Source: Gammaproteobacteria bacterium (GTDB lineage: Bacteria; Pseudomonadota; Gammaproteobacteria; Steroidobacterales; Steroidobacteraceae). From it: a stretch of 64,000 nt of DNA. Location: contig JAGWWY010000008.1 in assembly GCA_018970145.1 (NCBI GenBank), forward strand, positions 1 to 64,000. Reading direction: 5' to 3'. The position numbers and the translations under genes were made by a program. The notes under the pieces were generated by a model, which was not told the origin of the DNA, did not search any database, and saw nothing but the letters and a program-made list of their open reading frames with translations. Shown here one piece after another: positions 56,113 through 64,000 of the stretch; positions within the stretch are counted from its first letter, which is position 1; each line of letters starts with the position of its first letter.

Positions 56113-57769
56113 CGGTATCGTCCAACGGCTCATCGCGTGACGCGGGCCCACCGAGTGGCCTTGCCCCCGCTGGACGCTCGATGTAGCGCCGGACCTTGCC
56201 ACGACCACCCTCGATGAGTCCGCTCAGTTGCTCGCGCACTTCGCGGTCTGCGAGCGTCGGACGCGTCAAGCGCCGCTGATAGTCTGTCCAGGTCGGACTC
56301 TCGAACCGTTCGGTCCACACTTGCGGATCGTCGAGGCTCTGGCACAGCGACCAACGATATGCTCCGTCGCGACGGCGGCGACGCCCCAGCTCGTGTGCGA
56401 CGGCTACGAACTGACGGACGTTGTCGTCCGATACGCGATAGTCAATCTCGATGACGATGGGTCCTGATGCAGGATCGAGTTCGACCGCCGGCGGATCGAC
56501 GATTGGTACGATTTGCGGATCGAGCGAACCCATACGCGCAATCGAGACGGGCAACCACCTCGCAAACACGAAGGTGCTCAAAGAAGACACACCAGCGACC
56601 GTCAAGATCTCGCGGAGTCCGTGGGCGGCGGCCAAGTGCCCCCAAAACCAGCTGCCGAGGGCGAGACCGGCGAAAGCGAAGGTTTGATACATCGCCAGCG
56701 TTCGCCCCGTCACCCAACGCGGTGACGACAACTGCATGGCGATATTCAAGTTAGCAAGCCCGAGCGTCCACACGGAGCCTGCCAGTACGTGAGCCAGTAA
56801 CGTGACAATCGCATGGTGGCTTTGTGCGATGACGATCATCGCCACGGTGGCGACTGCACAGATCCAACGCAGCAGGGCATCGCTCGAGAAACGACTGCGC
56901 AGCGCACTGCTCGAGAGTGCTCCCATCATCGCACCGATACCGAAGCCACCGAGCAGGAGGCCGTAGGTCGGGGCACCACCTGCCAATAAATCGCGCGCGA
57001 CGACGGGCATCAGCGCGGGCACCGCCGAGATCGGCACGGTGAAGAGCACCGCGCGTATCAGGATCGCCATCAGATGCGGTGACAAGCGAACGTAACGAAT
57101 ACCGGCCGCGATTGCTCCGAACAGTGGCTCGGGCGGCAGCGGATTCTCGCTCTTCGGTGCACGCCACCACAGCAAGGCGCTCAGCATTCCGATGTAGGAC
57201 AGCGCATTGATCACAAAGGCAGCGGCCGCACCGACGCTCGCGACGATGATGCCACCAATCGCAGGACCCACGCTGCGCGCCAGATTGAAGCCCACCGCAT
57301 TGGCCATCACGGCAGCCGGTATTTGTGCGCGCGGGACCTGATCGGCAATGGAAGCCTGCCACGCCGGCGCGAACGCCGCGGTGCCACAGCCGATCAGGAA
57401 CGTGAAGGTCAGCAACCAAATCGGTGTCAGCCAAGCCAAGATCGCAAATGCAGCGAGCGAGATCGACGCCAGCAGCATCAACAACTGCGAGAGGATCATG
57501 ACCCAGCGACGATCGTGGGTGTCAGCATAAGCGCCGGCGATCAATGACAGAAAAAAGAACGGCAACGTGCCCGCTGTTTGCACGAGGGCGACCTGATCGG
57601 GCGAGGGTGCGATGGTCGCCATCAACCAGGACGCGCCGACGGTCTGGATCAGACTGCCGAGCGACGAAACGAGCGACGCCCACCAGAAAACGGCAAAGAC
57701 CGGATGAGCAAAGGGCGCCAGCGTCGACTGGCGCCAACGGGCTATACGGGAATCGGCGGACGCGGTCAT
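56099..57769 (-). CDS. MFS_3 (EntS-like) transporter with C-terminal extra domain
   Basis: A 556-residue exporter of the MFS_3 family. The transport part (residues 1-415) starts PFAHPVFAVFWWASLVSSLGSLIQTVGASW and holds 12 spans. A soluble C-terminal domain follows (about 440-530; VIEIDYRVSDDNVRQFVAVAHELGRRRRRDGAYRWSL), as in many members of this family. It resembles a ferredoxin-like small-molecule-binding fold. The likely role is export of a siderophore, drug or metabolite. Divergent from the threonine ammonia-lyase gene. Confidence 0.83.
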   Translation of the reverse strand: MTASADSRIARWRQSTLAPFAHPVFAVFWWASLVSSLGSLIQTVGASWLMATIAPSPDQVALVQTAGTLPFFFLSLIAGAYADTHDRRWVMILSQLLMLLASISLAAFAILAWLTPIWLLTFTFLIGCGTAAFAPAWQASIADQVPRAQIPAAVMANAVGFNLARSVGPAIGGIIVASVGAAAAFVINALSYIGMLSALLWWRAPKSENPLPPEPLFGAIAAGIRYVRLSPHLMAILIRAVLFTVPISAVPALMPVVARDLLAGGAPTYGLLLGGFGIGAMMGALSSSALRSRFSSDALLRWICAVATVAMIVIAQSHHAIVTLLAHVLAGSVWTLGLANLNIAMQLSSPRWVTGRTLAMYQTFAFAGLALGSWFWGHLAAAHGLREILTVAGVSSLSTFVFARWLPVSIARMGSLDPQIVPIVDPPAVELDPASGPIVIEIDYRVSDDNVRQFVAVAHELGRRRRRDGAYRWSLCQSLDDPQVWTERFESPTWTDYQRRLTRPTLADREVREQLSGLIEGGRGKVRRYIERPAGARPLGGPASRDEPLDDTVSHG

Positions 57770-57819
57770 CGGTGAGAACTAAAGCAACGGTCTGCAGCGC
57801 AGAAATAGAGTCGCAACGG

Positions 57820-57825
57820 TATCAT
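57820..57825 (+). promoter_or_regulatory. Possible -10 box for a leaderless ilvA-type transcript
   Basis: TATCAT ends 6 bases before the ATG at 57832, the same hexamer and distance as at the patatin gene. No ribosome binding site is seen. Confidence 0.32.
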
Positions 57826-57831
57826 GATGGC

Positions 57832-59049
57832 ATGTCGGTGAGTTTCGAAAATATCGTCAACGCCGCCAAGACGCTCGGCGATCAACTGGAACGTACGCCC
57901 TGCAGGCGCTCGCGTACCTTGTCGGCTCTGACGGGTGCGGAAGTGTGGTTGAAGTTCGAGAACCATCAGTTCACGGCCTCGTTCAAGGAGCGCGGTGCGC
58001 TGAACAAGCTGTGCAGTCTGAATGCAGAGCAGCGGCAGCGGGGCGTCATCGCGATGTCAGCCGGCAACCATGCCCAAGGCCTTGCTTTTCACGCCAGCGG
58101 CCTCGGCATTCCGGCCACGATTGTCATGCCCGCGAATACGCCATTCAACAAAGTTCAACAGACTCGCGCGCACGGTGCGCGGGTCATTCTGCACGGCGCT
58201 CAACTGACCGACGCGGAGCAACATGCCTACGAGATAGCCAAGGCCGAACATCTCGTGTTCGTGCACCCCTATGACGATGTCGACATCATCGCAGGCCAAG
58301 GCACGATTGCACTCGAAATGCTCGAGGACGTACCTGATCTCGAGATGCTCTGTGTCCCCATCGGCGGCGGAGGCCTCCTTGCCGGCATGGCGATTGCCGC
58401 AAGAGCGATGCAGCCCGACATCGAACTCGTTGGCGTTCAGACCCGCGCCTTTCCCGGCATGTACGCAGCGATCAAGGGTACGAGTCCGACTTTCGCCGAG
58501 CGCACCATCGCCGAAGGTATCGCCGTGCGGAATGTGGGCCTCTTGACACGAGCGATCATCGGCGAGTTGGTAGACGACATTCTGCTGATCGAAGACTCCG
58601 CCATCGAGAATGCCATCAGCCTCTTGGTATCGATTGAAAAAACCGTTGTCGAAGGTGCCGGTGCCGCGGGCCTGGCGGCCGTCTTGGCCTATCCAGAGCG
58701 CTTCAAAGGCAAACGAGTCGGTCTCGTCTTGTGCGGCGGTAATATCGATACGCGTCTGCTAGGAATCGTGCTGCAACGTCAGCTCGTACGCGAGCGGCGT
58801 CTTGTCACCCTCCGTTTCGAGAGTGCCGACCAACCGGGTACGCTGGCACGCATCGCCACGCTGATCGGCGGTGCCGGCGGCAATATCGTCGACGTTGCCC
58901 ATCATCGACTCTTTCTCGACGTGCCGATCAAAGATGCCGATCTGGACTTCACCATCGAAACGCGCGACGCCGAACATACCCAACAACTCGAGGCCACCCT
59001 GCGAGAGGCCGGCTTGACGCCGCAAACGATTGCATCGACCGGAGGCTGA
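57832..59049 (+). CDS. Threonine ammonia-lyase with ACT domain
   Basis: A 405-residue PLP enzyme that turns threonine (or serine) into 2-oxobutyrate (or pyruvate) and ammonia. The PLP lysine is Lys52 in [14 protein letters not shown], and the phosphate loop is [11 protein letters not shown]. The C-terminal 75 residues form one ACT domain ([22 protein letters not shown]), typical of the catabolic short form. The open frame runs farther upstream, but the family starts at the ATG at 57832. It is 8 bases before the AbgT gene, so they share a transcript. Confidence 0.9.
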   Translation: MSVSFENIVNAAKTLGDQLERTPCRRSRTLSALTGAEVWLKFENHQFTASFKERGALNKLCSLNAEQRQRGVIAMSAGNHAQGLAFHASGLGIPATIVMPANTPFNKVQQTRAHGARVILHGAQLTDAEQHAYEIAKAEHLVFVHPYDDVDIIAGQGTIALEMLEDVPDLEMLCVPIGGGGLLAGMAIAARAMQPDIELVGVQTRAFPGMYAAIKGTSPTFAERTIAEGIAVRNVGLLTRAIIGELVDDILLIEDSAIENAISLLVSIEKTVVEGAGAAGLAAVLAYPERFKGKRVGLVLCGGNIDTRLLGIVLQRQLVRERRLVTLRFESADQPGTLARIATLIGGAGGNIVDVAHHRLFLDVPIKDADLDFTIETRDAEHTQQLEATLREAGLTPQTIASTGG

Positions 59050-59057
59050 CTGACGCC

Positions 59058-60618
59058 ATGACCAATCCGAAAAAGACCGCGATGGATCGCTTTCTCGATA
59101 CGGTTGAACGCGCCGGCAACGCGCTGCCCCATCCGGCAACATTGTTCGCCTTGTTGGCTCTGAGTGTTGTCGTGGCCTCGTTCATTGCCACGCACTTGGG
59201 CGTATCGGTGCAACACCCGACGACCGGCGCCACCGTGACGCCTGTCAACCTGCTGAGCCTTCAGGGCCTGCATCGGATCCTGACCAACCTCGTCACCAAC
59301 TTCACGGGCGTCGCACCGCTCGGCACGGTGCTCGTCGCTTTGATCGGTATCGGTGTCGCCGAGCATTCCGGATTGATCGGCGCTGCGCTGCGCAAGTTCG
59401 TCCTCGCGGCACCGCAGCGACTGCTGACACCGATCATCGTATTCGCCGGCGTCATGTCGAACATGGCGAGTGAAATCGGCTACGTACTCCTGATCCCACT
59501 AGCCGGTCTGATCTTTCATTCTGCCGGTCGCCACCCGATCGTCGGCATGGCGGCCGCCTTCGCCGGTGTCTCCGGGGGATACTCGGCCAATCTTTTGATC
59601 GGCACCATCGACCCACTGCTCGCGGGGCTGTCACAAGAGGCCGCTCGGATCGTCGATCCAAGCTATACCGTCAGTCCGCTCGCCAATCGGTATTTCCTCG
59701 CCGCATCGACTCCCGTCATCACGCTGCTCGGCTGGTTCGTCACGGAACGCTTCACCGAAAAGCGTTTCGCCGACAGCAACAAGACTGCATTGGACGGGTC
59801 AGCGGAGAGTCCATCGACGAGCGAACTGTCGTTGTTCGAGCGTCGTGGTCTTCGCTACGCGGCTGTCGCGAGCCTTGCCCTGACGCTATTGATCATCTGG
59901 TCGATGCTGCCCGTCGGCTCAGTGCCCGCTGGCGGATTCCTGCGCGATCCGAGCACAGGAGACCTCCTGAACTCGCCGCTGCTGTCAGGCGTCGTCGCGA
60001 TCATCTTCCTCTTCGGAGTCGTCAGTGGCGTAGCCTACGGCATCGGTGCAGGGACGATCCGCAGCGATGCCGATATCGTCAAGGGCATGAGTAACAGCAT
60101 GTCGACTCTTGGCGGCTATCTCGTACTGGTATTCTTTGCTGCGCAATTTCGTGGCGCTATTTAATTGGACCCAACTTGGCCTGATCATGGCCGTGAATGG
60201 CGCAGAGGGACTCAAAGCGCTTGGCCTATCGGCAGTGCTGCTCTTCGCTCTTTTTATTTTGCTCACCGCCACCGTCAATCTGATGATGGGCTCAGCGTCG
60301 GCAAAGTGGGCGTTGATGGCGCCGGTGTTCGTACCGATGTTCATGTTGCTCGGCTACTCACCAGAGCTGACGCAAACGGCTTATCGTGTCGGCGATAGCG
60401 TGACCAACATCATCTCGCCGATGTTGAGCTACTTCGCCCTGATCATCGCGTTCTTCCAGAAATACGAATCACGCGCAGGCCTTGGCACCGTGGTCGCTGT
60501 GATGCTGCCCTACTCGATGACCTTCCTGATCGGTTGGTCGTTGATGTTCGGTCTGTGGCTGGGCTTTGGATTACCTGTCGGACCCGGGTCTCCGCTCTTT
60601 TATTCGGGCGTGAACTGA
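59058..60618 (+). pseudogene. AbgT family transporter disrupted by a single-base frameshift
   Basis: Two frames together make one AbgT protein of about 519 residues. The first frame (59058-60164) begins [22 protein letters not shown] and ends prematurely after LVFFAAQF. The second continues [27 protein letters not shown] to the end at 60618, including [25 protein letters not shown]. One surplus base among 60147-60150 (TTTC) causes the break. Removing it joins AAQF to VALFNW. AbgT proteins take up p-aminobenzoyl-glutamate or export sulfonamide-like compounds. It may be a true mutation, a sequence error or a +1 shift site. Confidence 0.85.
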
Positions 60619-62150
60619 CAGATCGCTCGCGGCCGTTCATCTCTGGCGGTTGCGCGACGCACTTCGAGATGCTGAACTTTCGGTGGCATCGTGGGTGACA
60701 AGGTGACCGACGCGCGTAACGTGCCGCGTTCGCAATCAAATAACCAATCGCCCCGTAAGCGATTCTCGAGACTGAGGTAACCGGGTCGACTGCGACAGAC
60801 GCCGAGCTCTTGGCTCAATTGGGCAAACTCGGCACGCCGTCGCTCGAGTGAGCGATCGAGAAAGAGATTCATCGCAGCGAGCTCACGCGCCGTCGCGTCA
60901 TCCCACTTCGTGACCAGGCCCTCGACACCGACCCGCGCCGCCTGCAACTCAGCCGACGGCTCGATCGCGCGCGGCTTGAGTTCACCGCCGCGGGCCAACG
61001 CGGCGATAGCGTCATCCAGTGCGCCGCCCCAAGGTGTGTAGGTCCGATTCCCAAGTGCGATCAGACCAACACCATAGTCCGGCAGCCAACGCATCTGCGA
61101 ACCGAAACCGGGCAGCCCACCGGAGTGGGCGACGATGTGCGAAAACTCGCAACTTTGACTGATACGCAAGCCGTAGCCGTAGCCCGTGACGTTGAGTTGC
61201 GGTTGCCCACTTTTGCTCAGCGTGATCGAAGCGGGTCGCAGGCGCCACATCTGTTGCATCTCTCGTAATGACGAACGTGCGATAGGGCCACTCGACACAT
61301 CATCGCGCGACGGATAAGCCGCGAGGAACTGACCGACGTAGCGGCCAAGATCATCGAGTGAGGTCAACATGCCACCCATCGCACCGAACGCGCCATCGGC
61401 GAGCTGCGGCTCGAGTTTCCATTGACCATCTTCGTATCGGTAACCACGTGCCAGACGCCGATCGCTAACAGCGCTCGGTTCGAGTGTGGTCGAAGTCATG
61501 CCGAGTGGTTGGAGAATTCTTTTGTCGACATACTCGGGGTAGGACAGGCCCGAAACGATGGCAACGATTCGACCAAGCAGAGCATAGCCATAGTTCGAAT
61601 ACTCGAAAGCAACGCCCGGCGGATTCGAAAAAGGCATGCCTTGCTGTAACAAGGCTGTGAACTCATCCTCGCTGATCGCCAGCTGCTGATCACCCCACGG
61701 GTTATCTTCCGGGAACCCTGCAGAATGAGTCAGCAGGTCGCGTATCGTCAGCTTCGGTGAATCACTGCTTGGATAGCGCCAGCTGCGCAGCTCGGGCAAA
61801 TATTTCTCGGCGGGCTCGTCGAGCGACAGGCGCTGCGCATCGCGCAACTGTAGGATCGCCATCGCCGTGAAGCTCTTGGTCATCGATGCGATACGAAAAA
61901 CGCTGTCGCTTTTGACTTCGGCACCGCTCGCCACATCGCGCAGCCCATGCACGCCGACGTGGACGAGCCGACCCTCTACGATGATGCCCCAAGCGCCGCC
62001 GGGTACTTTTTCGCGACTGAGAAAGTCCCGCATCATACGATCGACGTCGGCATACGCCGCGGGCACTTCCGCGTGGGATGTCATTAGGCCGGCGCTGCCA
62101 AGAACAGCAACGGCAGCCCACAAAGTGACCCTCTGGCGTGCTTGCTTCAT
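60600..62150 (-). CDS. Class C beta-lactamase-fold serine hydrolase
   Basis: A 516-residue penicillin-binding-protein-like hydrolase with a signal peptide (about residues 1-27). The S-x-x-K motif is [10 protein letters not shown], the Tyr motif is [10 protein letters not shown], and the third motif is HSGGLPG in place of KTG. An extra C-terminal domain follows (about 400-516). Many such proteins are esterases or D-amino acid peptidases rather than true beta-lactamases. It follows the S9 peptidase by 13 bases. Its 3' end overlaps the convergent transporter by 19 bases. Confidence 0.87.
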   Translation of the reverse strand: MKQARQRVTLWAAVAVLGSAGLMTSHAEVPAAYADVDRMMRDFLSREKVPGGAWGIIVEGRLVHVGVHGLRDVASGAEVKSDSVFRIASMTKSFTAMAILQLRDAQRLSLDEPAEKYLPELRSWRYPSSDSPKLTIRDLLTHSAGFPEDNPWGDQQLAISEDEFTALLQQGMPFSNPPGVAFEYSNYGYALLGRIVAIVSGLSYPEYVDKRILQPLGMTSTTLEPSAVSDRRLARGYRYEDGQWKLEPQLADGAFGAMGGMLTSLDDLGRYVGQFLAAYPSRDDVSSGPIARSSLREMQQMWRLRPASITLSKSGQPQLNVTGYGYGLRISQSCEFSHIVAHSGGLPGFGSQMRWLPDYGVGLIALGNRTYTPWGGALDDAIAALARGGELKPRAIEPSAELQAARVGVEGLVTKWDDATARELAAMNLFLDRSLERRRAEFAQLSQELGVCRSRPGYLSLENRLRGDWLFDCERGTLRASVTLSPTMPPKVQHLEVRRATARDERPRAICQFTPE

Positions 62151-62163
62151 GACTGAGCCCCTC

Positions 62164-64000
62164 TCAACGATTCAGGCGATGCGAGTCGTACCAGCCGATC
62201 GTTCCTTGAATGGCAGCGAGCCACTGACTCGGTCGACCGAAGCCGTGACTCGCCTCAGGCAAGCGCATCAGCGCGCTCGGCACACCTTGCAACTGCAGCG
62301 CTTGGAAATATTGCTCCGAGTCGCTCATGGGGGTGCGCCAGTCCTGCTCGCCGGTGATGAGCAGCGTCGGCGTTCGCACTTTGCCGACCAACGACAAGGG
62401 CGATCTCGCCCAATATTTCCCCGGCTCTTCCCAAGGCATACGATCGAACCAATATCCCGCCATCGTGGCACCGATGTCCGTCGTCAATGCCGTCGAAGCC
62501 CAGTTGATCACCGGTCGCTTGACCGACGCCGCCGCGAAGCGACTCGTCTTACCGATCGCCCAAGATGACAACACCCCGCCGCCGGAGCCACCACCGATAT
62601 AGAGCCGATTCGTGTCGATGAAGCCCTTGGCAACGACCGCATCGACCACGCTCATCAGATCGTCGTGATCCTTACCCGGGTACGCACGATTGATGAGACT
62701 CGCAAACTCCTCGCCGTAGCCGATCGAACCGCGTGGATTCGCAAAAGCCACCACGTAACCGGCAGCCGCGTAAAGATGATGTGTGATGGAGAACATCGGT
62801 CCGTAGTCGAGATGCGGTCCGCCGTGAATATCGAGCGCCAGCGGATATTTCTTTGACGGATCAAACCCCGGCGGATACAGAACCCAGGCATGCACCGATC
62901 GACGATCTGCACTCGACTTGATCCACCATTCCTCGAGCTTGCCGATATCGCGCTGCTCGCGCCATGCCAAGTTCATATCCCACAACGTCCGCGCGCCCGC
63001 TGCAGCCGTGATCGCGAGCGTAGCCGGTCGGTCCGCCTCGACGCTCGGGTAAGCGAAGACGCCCGCTGCAGCCGAATAGGCGCTGCCACCCGACGATGGC
63101 AACAATAAGCGTGTGGCGCCGAAGGCTTCCACCACGCGCGTGATCGTACGGTCACGCGTCACGAAGCCCACACGATTCACGCCTTGGTCTTGATACTGGA
63201 AGTAAACGCCCGAGGCGTCTTCGCGCCATTGCGGTTGCGAGGCGACTCGGTCGAGCGCCGCGGTCAGGTTCACCGCAGCGATCGTCGGCTGACTATCGAT
63301 AGACATCCAAAAGAGATCGGTGCGTTGATGCGAGTTACGACGATTACGCCAACCCACATAGACGACTTCACGTCCGTTCGGGCTTATCGCCGGCGACGTC
63401 TCTGAGCCATCATCGCGAGTTAATTGTTTGGGCGATGAATCCGAGCTCAAAAATATCTGCCAGAGATCACTTTGATTGGCTCGTCGACGAGCGGCCTCAT
63501 GCGTATCCGCAGACACGACGAGCGATCTACCGTCCGGCATCCAGGCTGGCGCGTCATCACGCGCTCCCCAATCACCCGCCCCGCGGGTCAGCTGCCGCGG
63601 CTCCGTCGAATCGGCGACGTCCACAACGAAGACGTGCCGCTCACCGGGCGTGCTCCAACCACCTGAATCCGTTCGGTATGGATAGCCACGCACGATGCGC
63701 GGTTCGGGCGCCCACTGTGCGCCGTCCGGCTTGGTCGGCAATTCGTAAAAAGCCTTGGGCTTTTGCTCGACGAGCATCACGAAGGCGAGTTGCGAACCGT
63801 CGGGCGACCACGCGATACCGCTCGGCGCTTGAACGCCGCGCGTAATGACATGCGTACGACCATCTTGCACGTCGAGGACGAAAATCTGCGGCTTGCTCCC
63901 TTCGCGCCCGATGAAGGCGATCTTCGTGCCATCCGGCGACCAACGCACCGAGCGGGGCGATTTGTCGGTACCGACCAAGAGTTGCCGAGCGCTGCTCTCA
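62164..64000 (-). CDS. S9 family prolyl-oligopeptidase-like peptidase, 5' end outside the window
   Basis: The frame is open to the window edge, so the N-terminus is missing; about 611 residues are seen. A WD40/TolB-like propeller (SVRWSPDGTKIAFIG, GIAWSPDGSQLAFVM) is followed by an alpha/beta-hydrolase domain. The nucleophile is Ser in GGGSGGGVLSSWAIG, the acid is Asp in ITGEQDWRTPMSDSEQYF, and the base is His in PEASHGFGRP. It matches dipeptidyl or acylaminoacyl peptidases. A TTG at 63978 exists, but I regard it as internal. Co-transcribed with the downstream beta-lactamase-fold gene. Confidence 0.9.
   Translation of the reverse strand, partial: ESSARQLLVGTDKSPRSVRWSPDGTKIAFIGREGSKPQIFVLDVQDGRTHVITRGVQAPSGIAWSPDGSQLAFVMLVEQKPKAFYELPTKPDGAQWAPEPRIVRGYPYRTDSGGWSTPGERHVFVVDVADSTEPRQLTRGAGDWGARDDAPAWMPDGRSLVVSADTHEAARRRANQSDLWQIFLSSDSSPKQLTRDDGSETSPAISPNGREVVYVGWRNRRNSHQRTDLFWMSIDSQPTIAAVNLTAALDRVASQPQWREDASGVYFQYQDQGVNRVGFVTRDRTITRVVEAFGATRLLLPSSGGSAYSAAAGVFAYPSVEADRPATLAITAAAGARTLWDMNLAWREQRDIGKLEEWWIKSSADRRSVHAWVLYPPGFDPSKKYPLALDIHGGPHLDYGPMFSITHHLYAAAGYVVAFANPRGSIGYGEEFASLINRAYPGKDHDDLMSVVDAVVAKGFIDTNRLYIGGGSGGGVLSSWAIGKTSRFAAASVKRPVINWASTALTTDIGATMAGYWFDRMPWEEPGKYWARSPLSLVGKVRTPTLLITGEQDWRTPMSDSEQYFQALQLQGVPSALMRLPEASHGFGRPSQWLAAIQGTIGWYDSHRLNR

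Overview
The window is 64 kb of a dense, GC-rich, single-chromosome-style genome. I support about 54 protein genes, one frameshifted gene, one clear riboswitch and several short regulatory elements. There are no rRNA or tRNA genes, insertion sequences or CRISPR arrays, and no gene-free stretch longer than about 155 bases. The content points to a motile Gram-negative gammaproteobacterium: LPS core genes (waaA, kdkA, a heptosyltransferase), TolC, a MotAB/PomAB-type stator, GlnE and a SPOR lipoprotein. The run pcm-rhodanese-tolC-waaA-kdkA, the long-insert AhcY and the SAH riboswitch fit a lineage near Xanthomonadales, Nevskiales or Steroidobacterales. That placement is inference from gene order and protein style, not a computed phylogeny.

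Layout. 0-4.6 kb: a 5'-truncated phytase-like secreted protein, a SPOR lipoprotein, a DUF1566 secreted protein and a motA-motB pair. 4.6-7.4 kb: a Tat-exported DUF1838 protein, a periplasmic BCP-type peroxiredoxin and a patatin. 7.4-17.7 kb: a long minus-strand run tkt-gap-pgk-pyk-penicillin acylase-moxR-VWA, joining lower glycolysis and the pentose phosphate pathway to an acylase and a MoxR/VWA chaperone pair. 17.7-22.3 kb: the S-adenosylmethionine cycle (metK, SAH riboswitch, ahcY), then a CpdA-like phosphodiesterase and a CPBP membrane protease. 22.2-25.4 kb: a minus-strand operon of membrane protein-mpl-ubiX-Lon N-domain protein. 25.4-30.8 kb: rnd, adk, and a pyrophosphate module of PPi-dependent phosphofructokinase plus H+-pumping pyrophosphatase.

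31.2-35.9 kb is the most distinctive stretch. A secreted M16 zinc peptidase is followed after 2 bases by a bufferin-type RiPP operon: bufA (DUF2282, four cysteines), bufB (DUF692/MNIO enzyme) and bufC (DUF2063 partner). A perfect 13-bp hairpin covers the first codons of bufB. 35.9-45.2 kb is the envelope and LPS block plus zf-CHCC protein and glnE. A minus-strand intrinsic terminator lies just upstream of the glnE start and suggests a small RNA or an attenuated leader.

45.2-64 kb is a catabolic region: flavin reductase, amidase with a GatC/AtzG-like partner, amine oxidase, LLM oxidoreductase, SYLF protein, phenylalanine hydroxylase in a run with an M20 amidohydrolase and a PLP lyase, two MFS transporters, threonine ammonia-lyase, an AbgT transporter broken by one extra base, a beta-lactamase-fold hydrolase and an S9 peptidase that leaves the window. 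Together this looks like use of amino acids, amides and peptides, with an unusual copper-handling RiPP locus in the middle.
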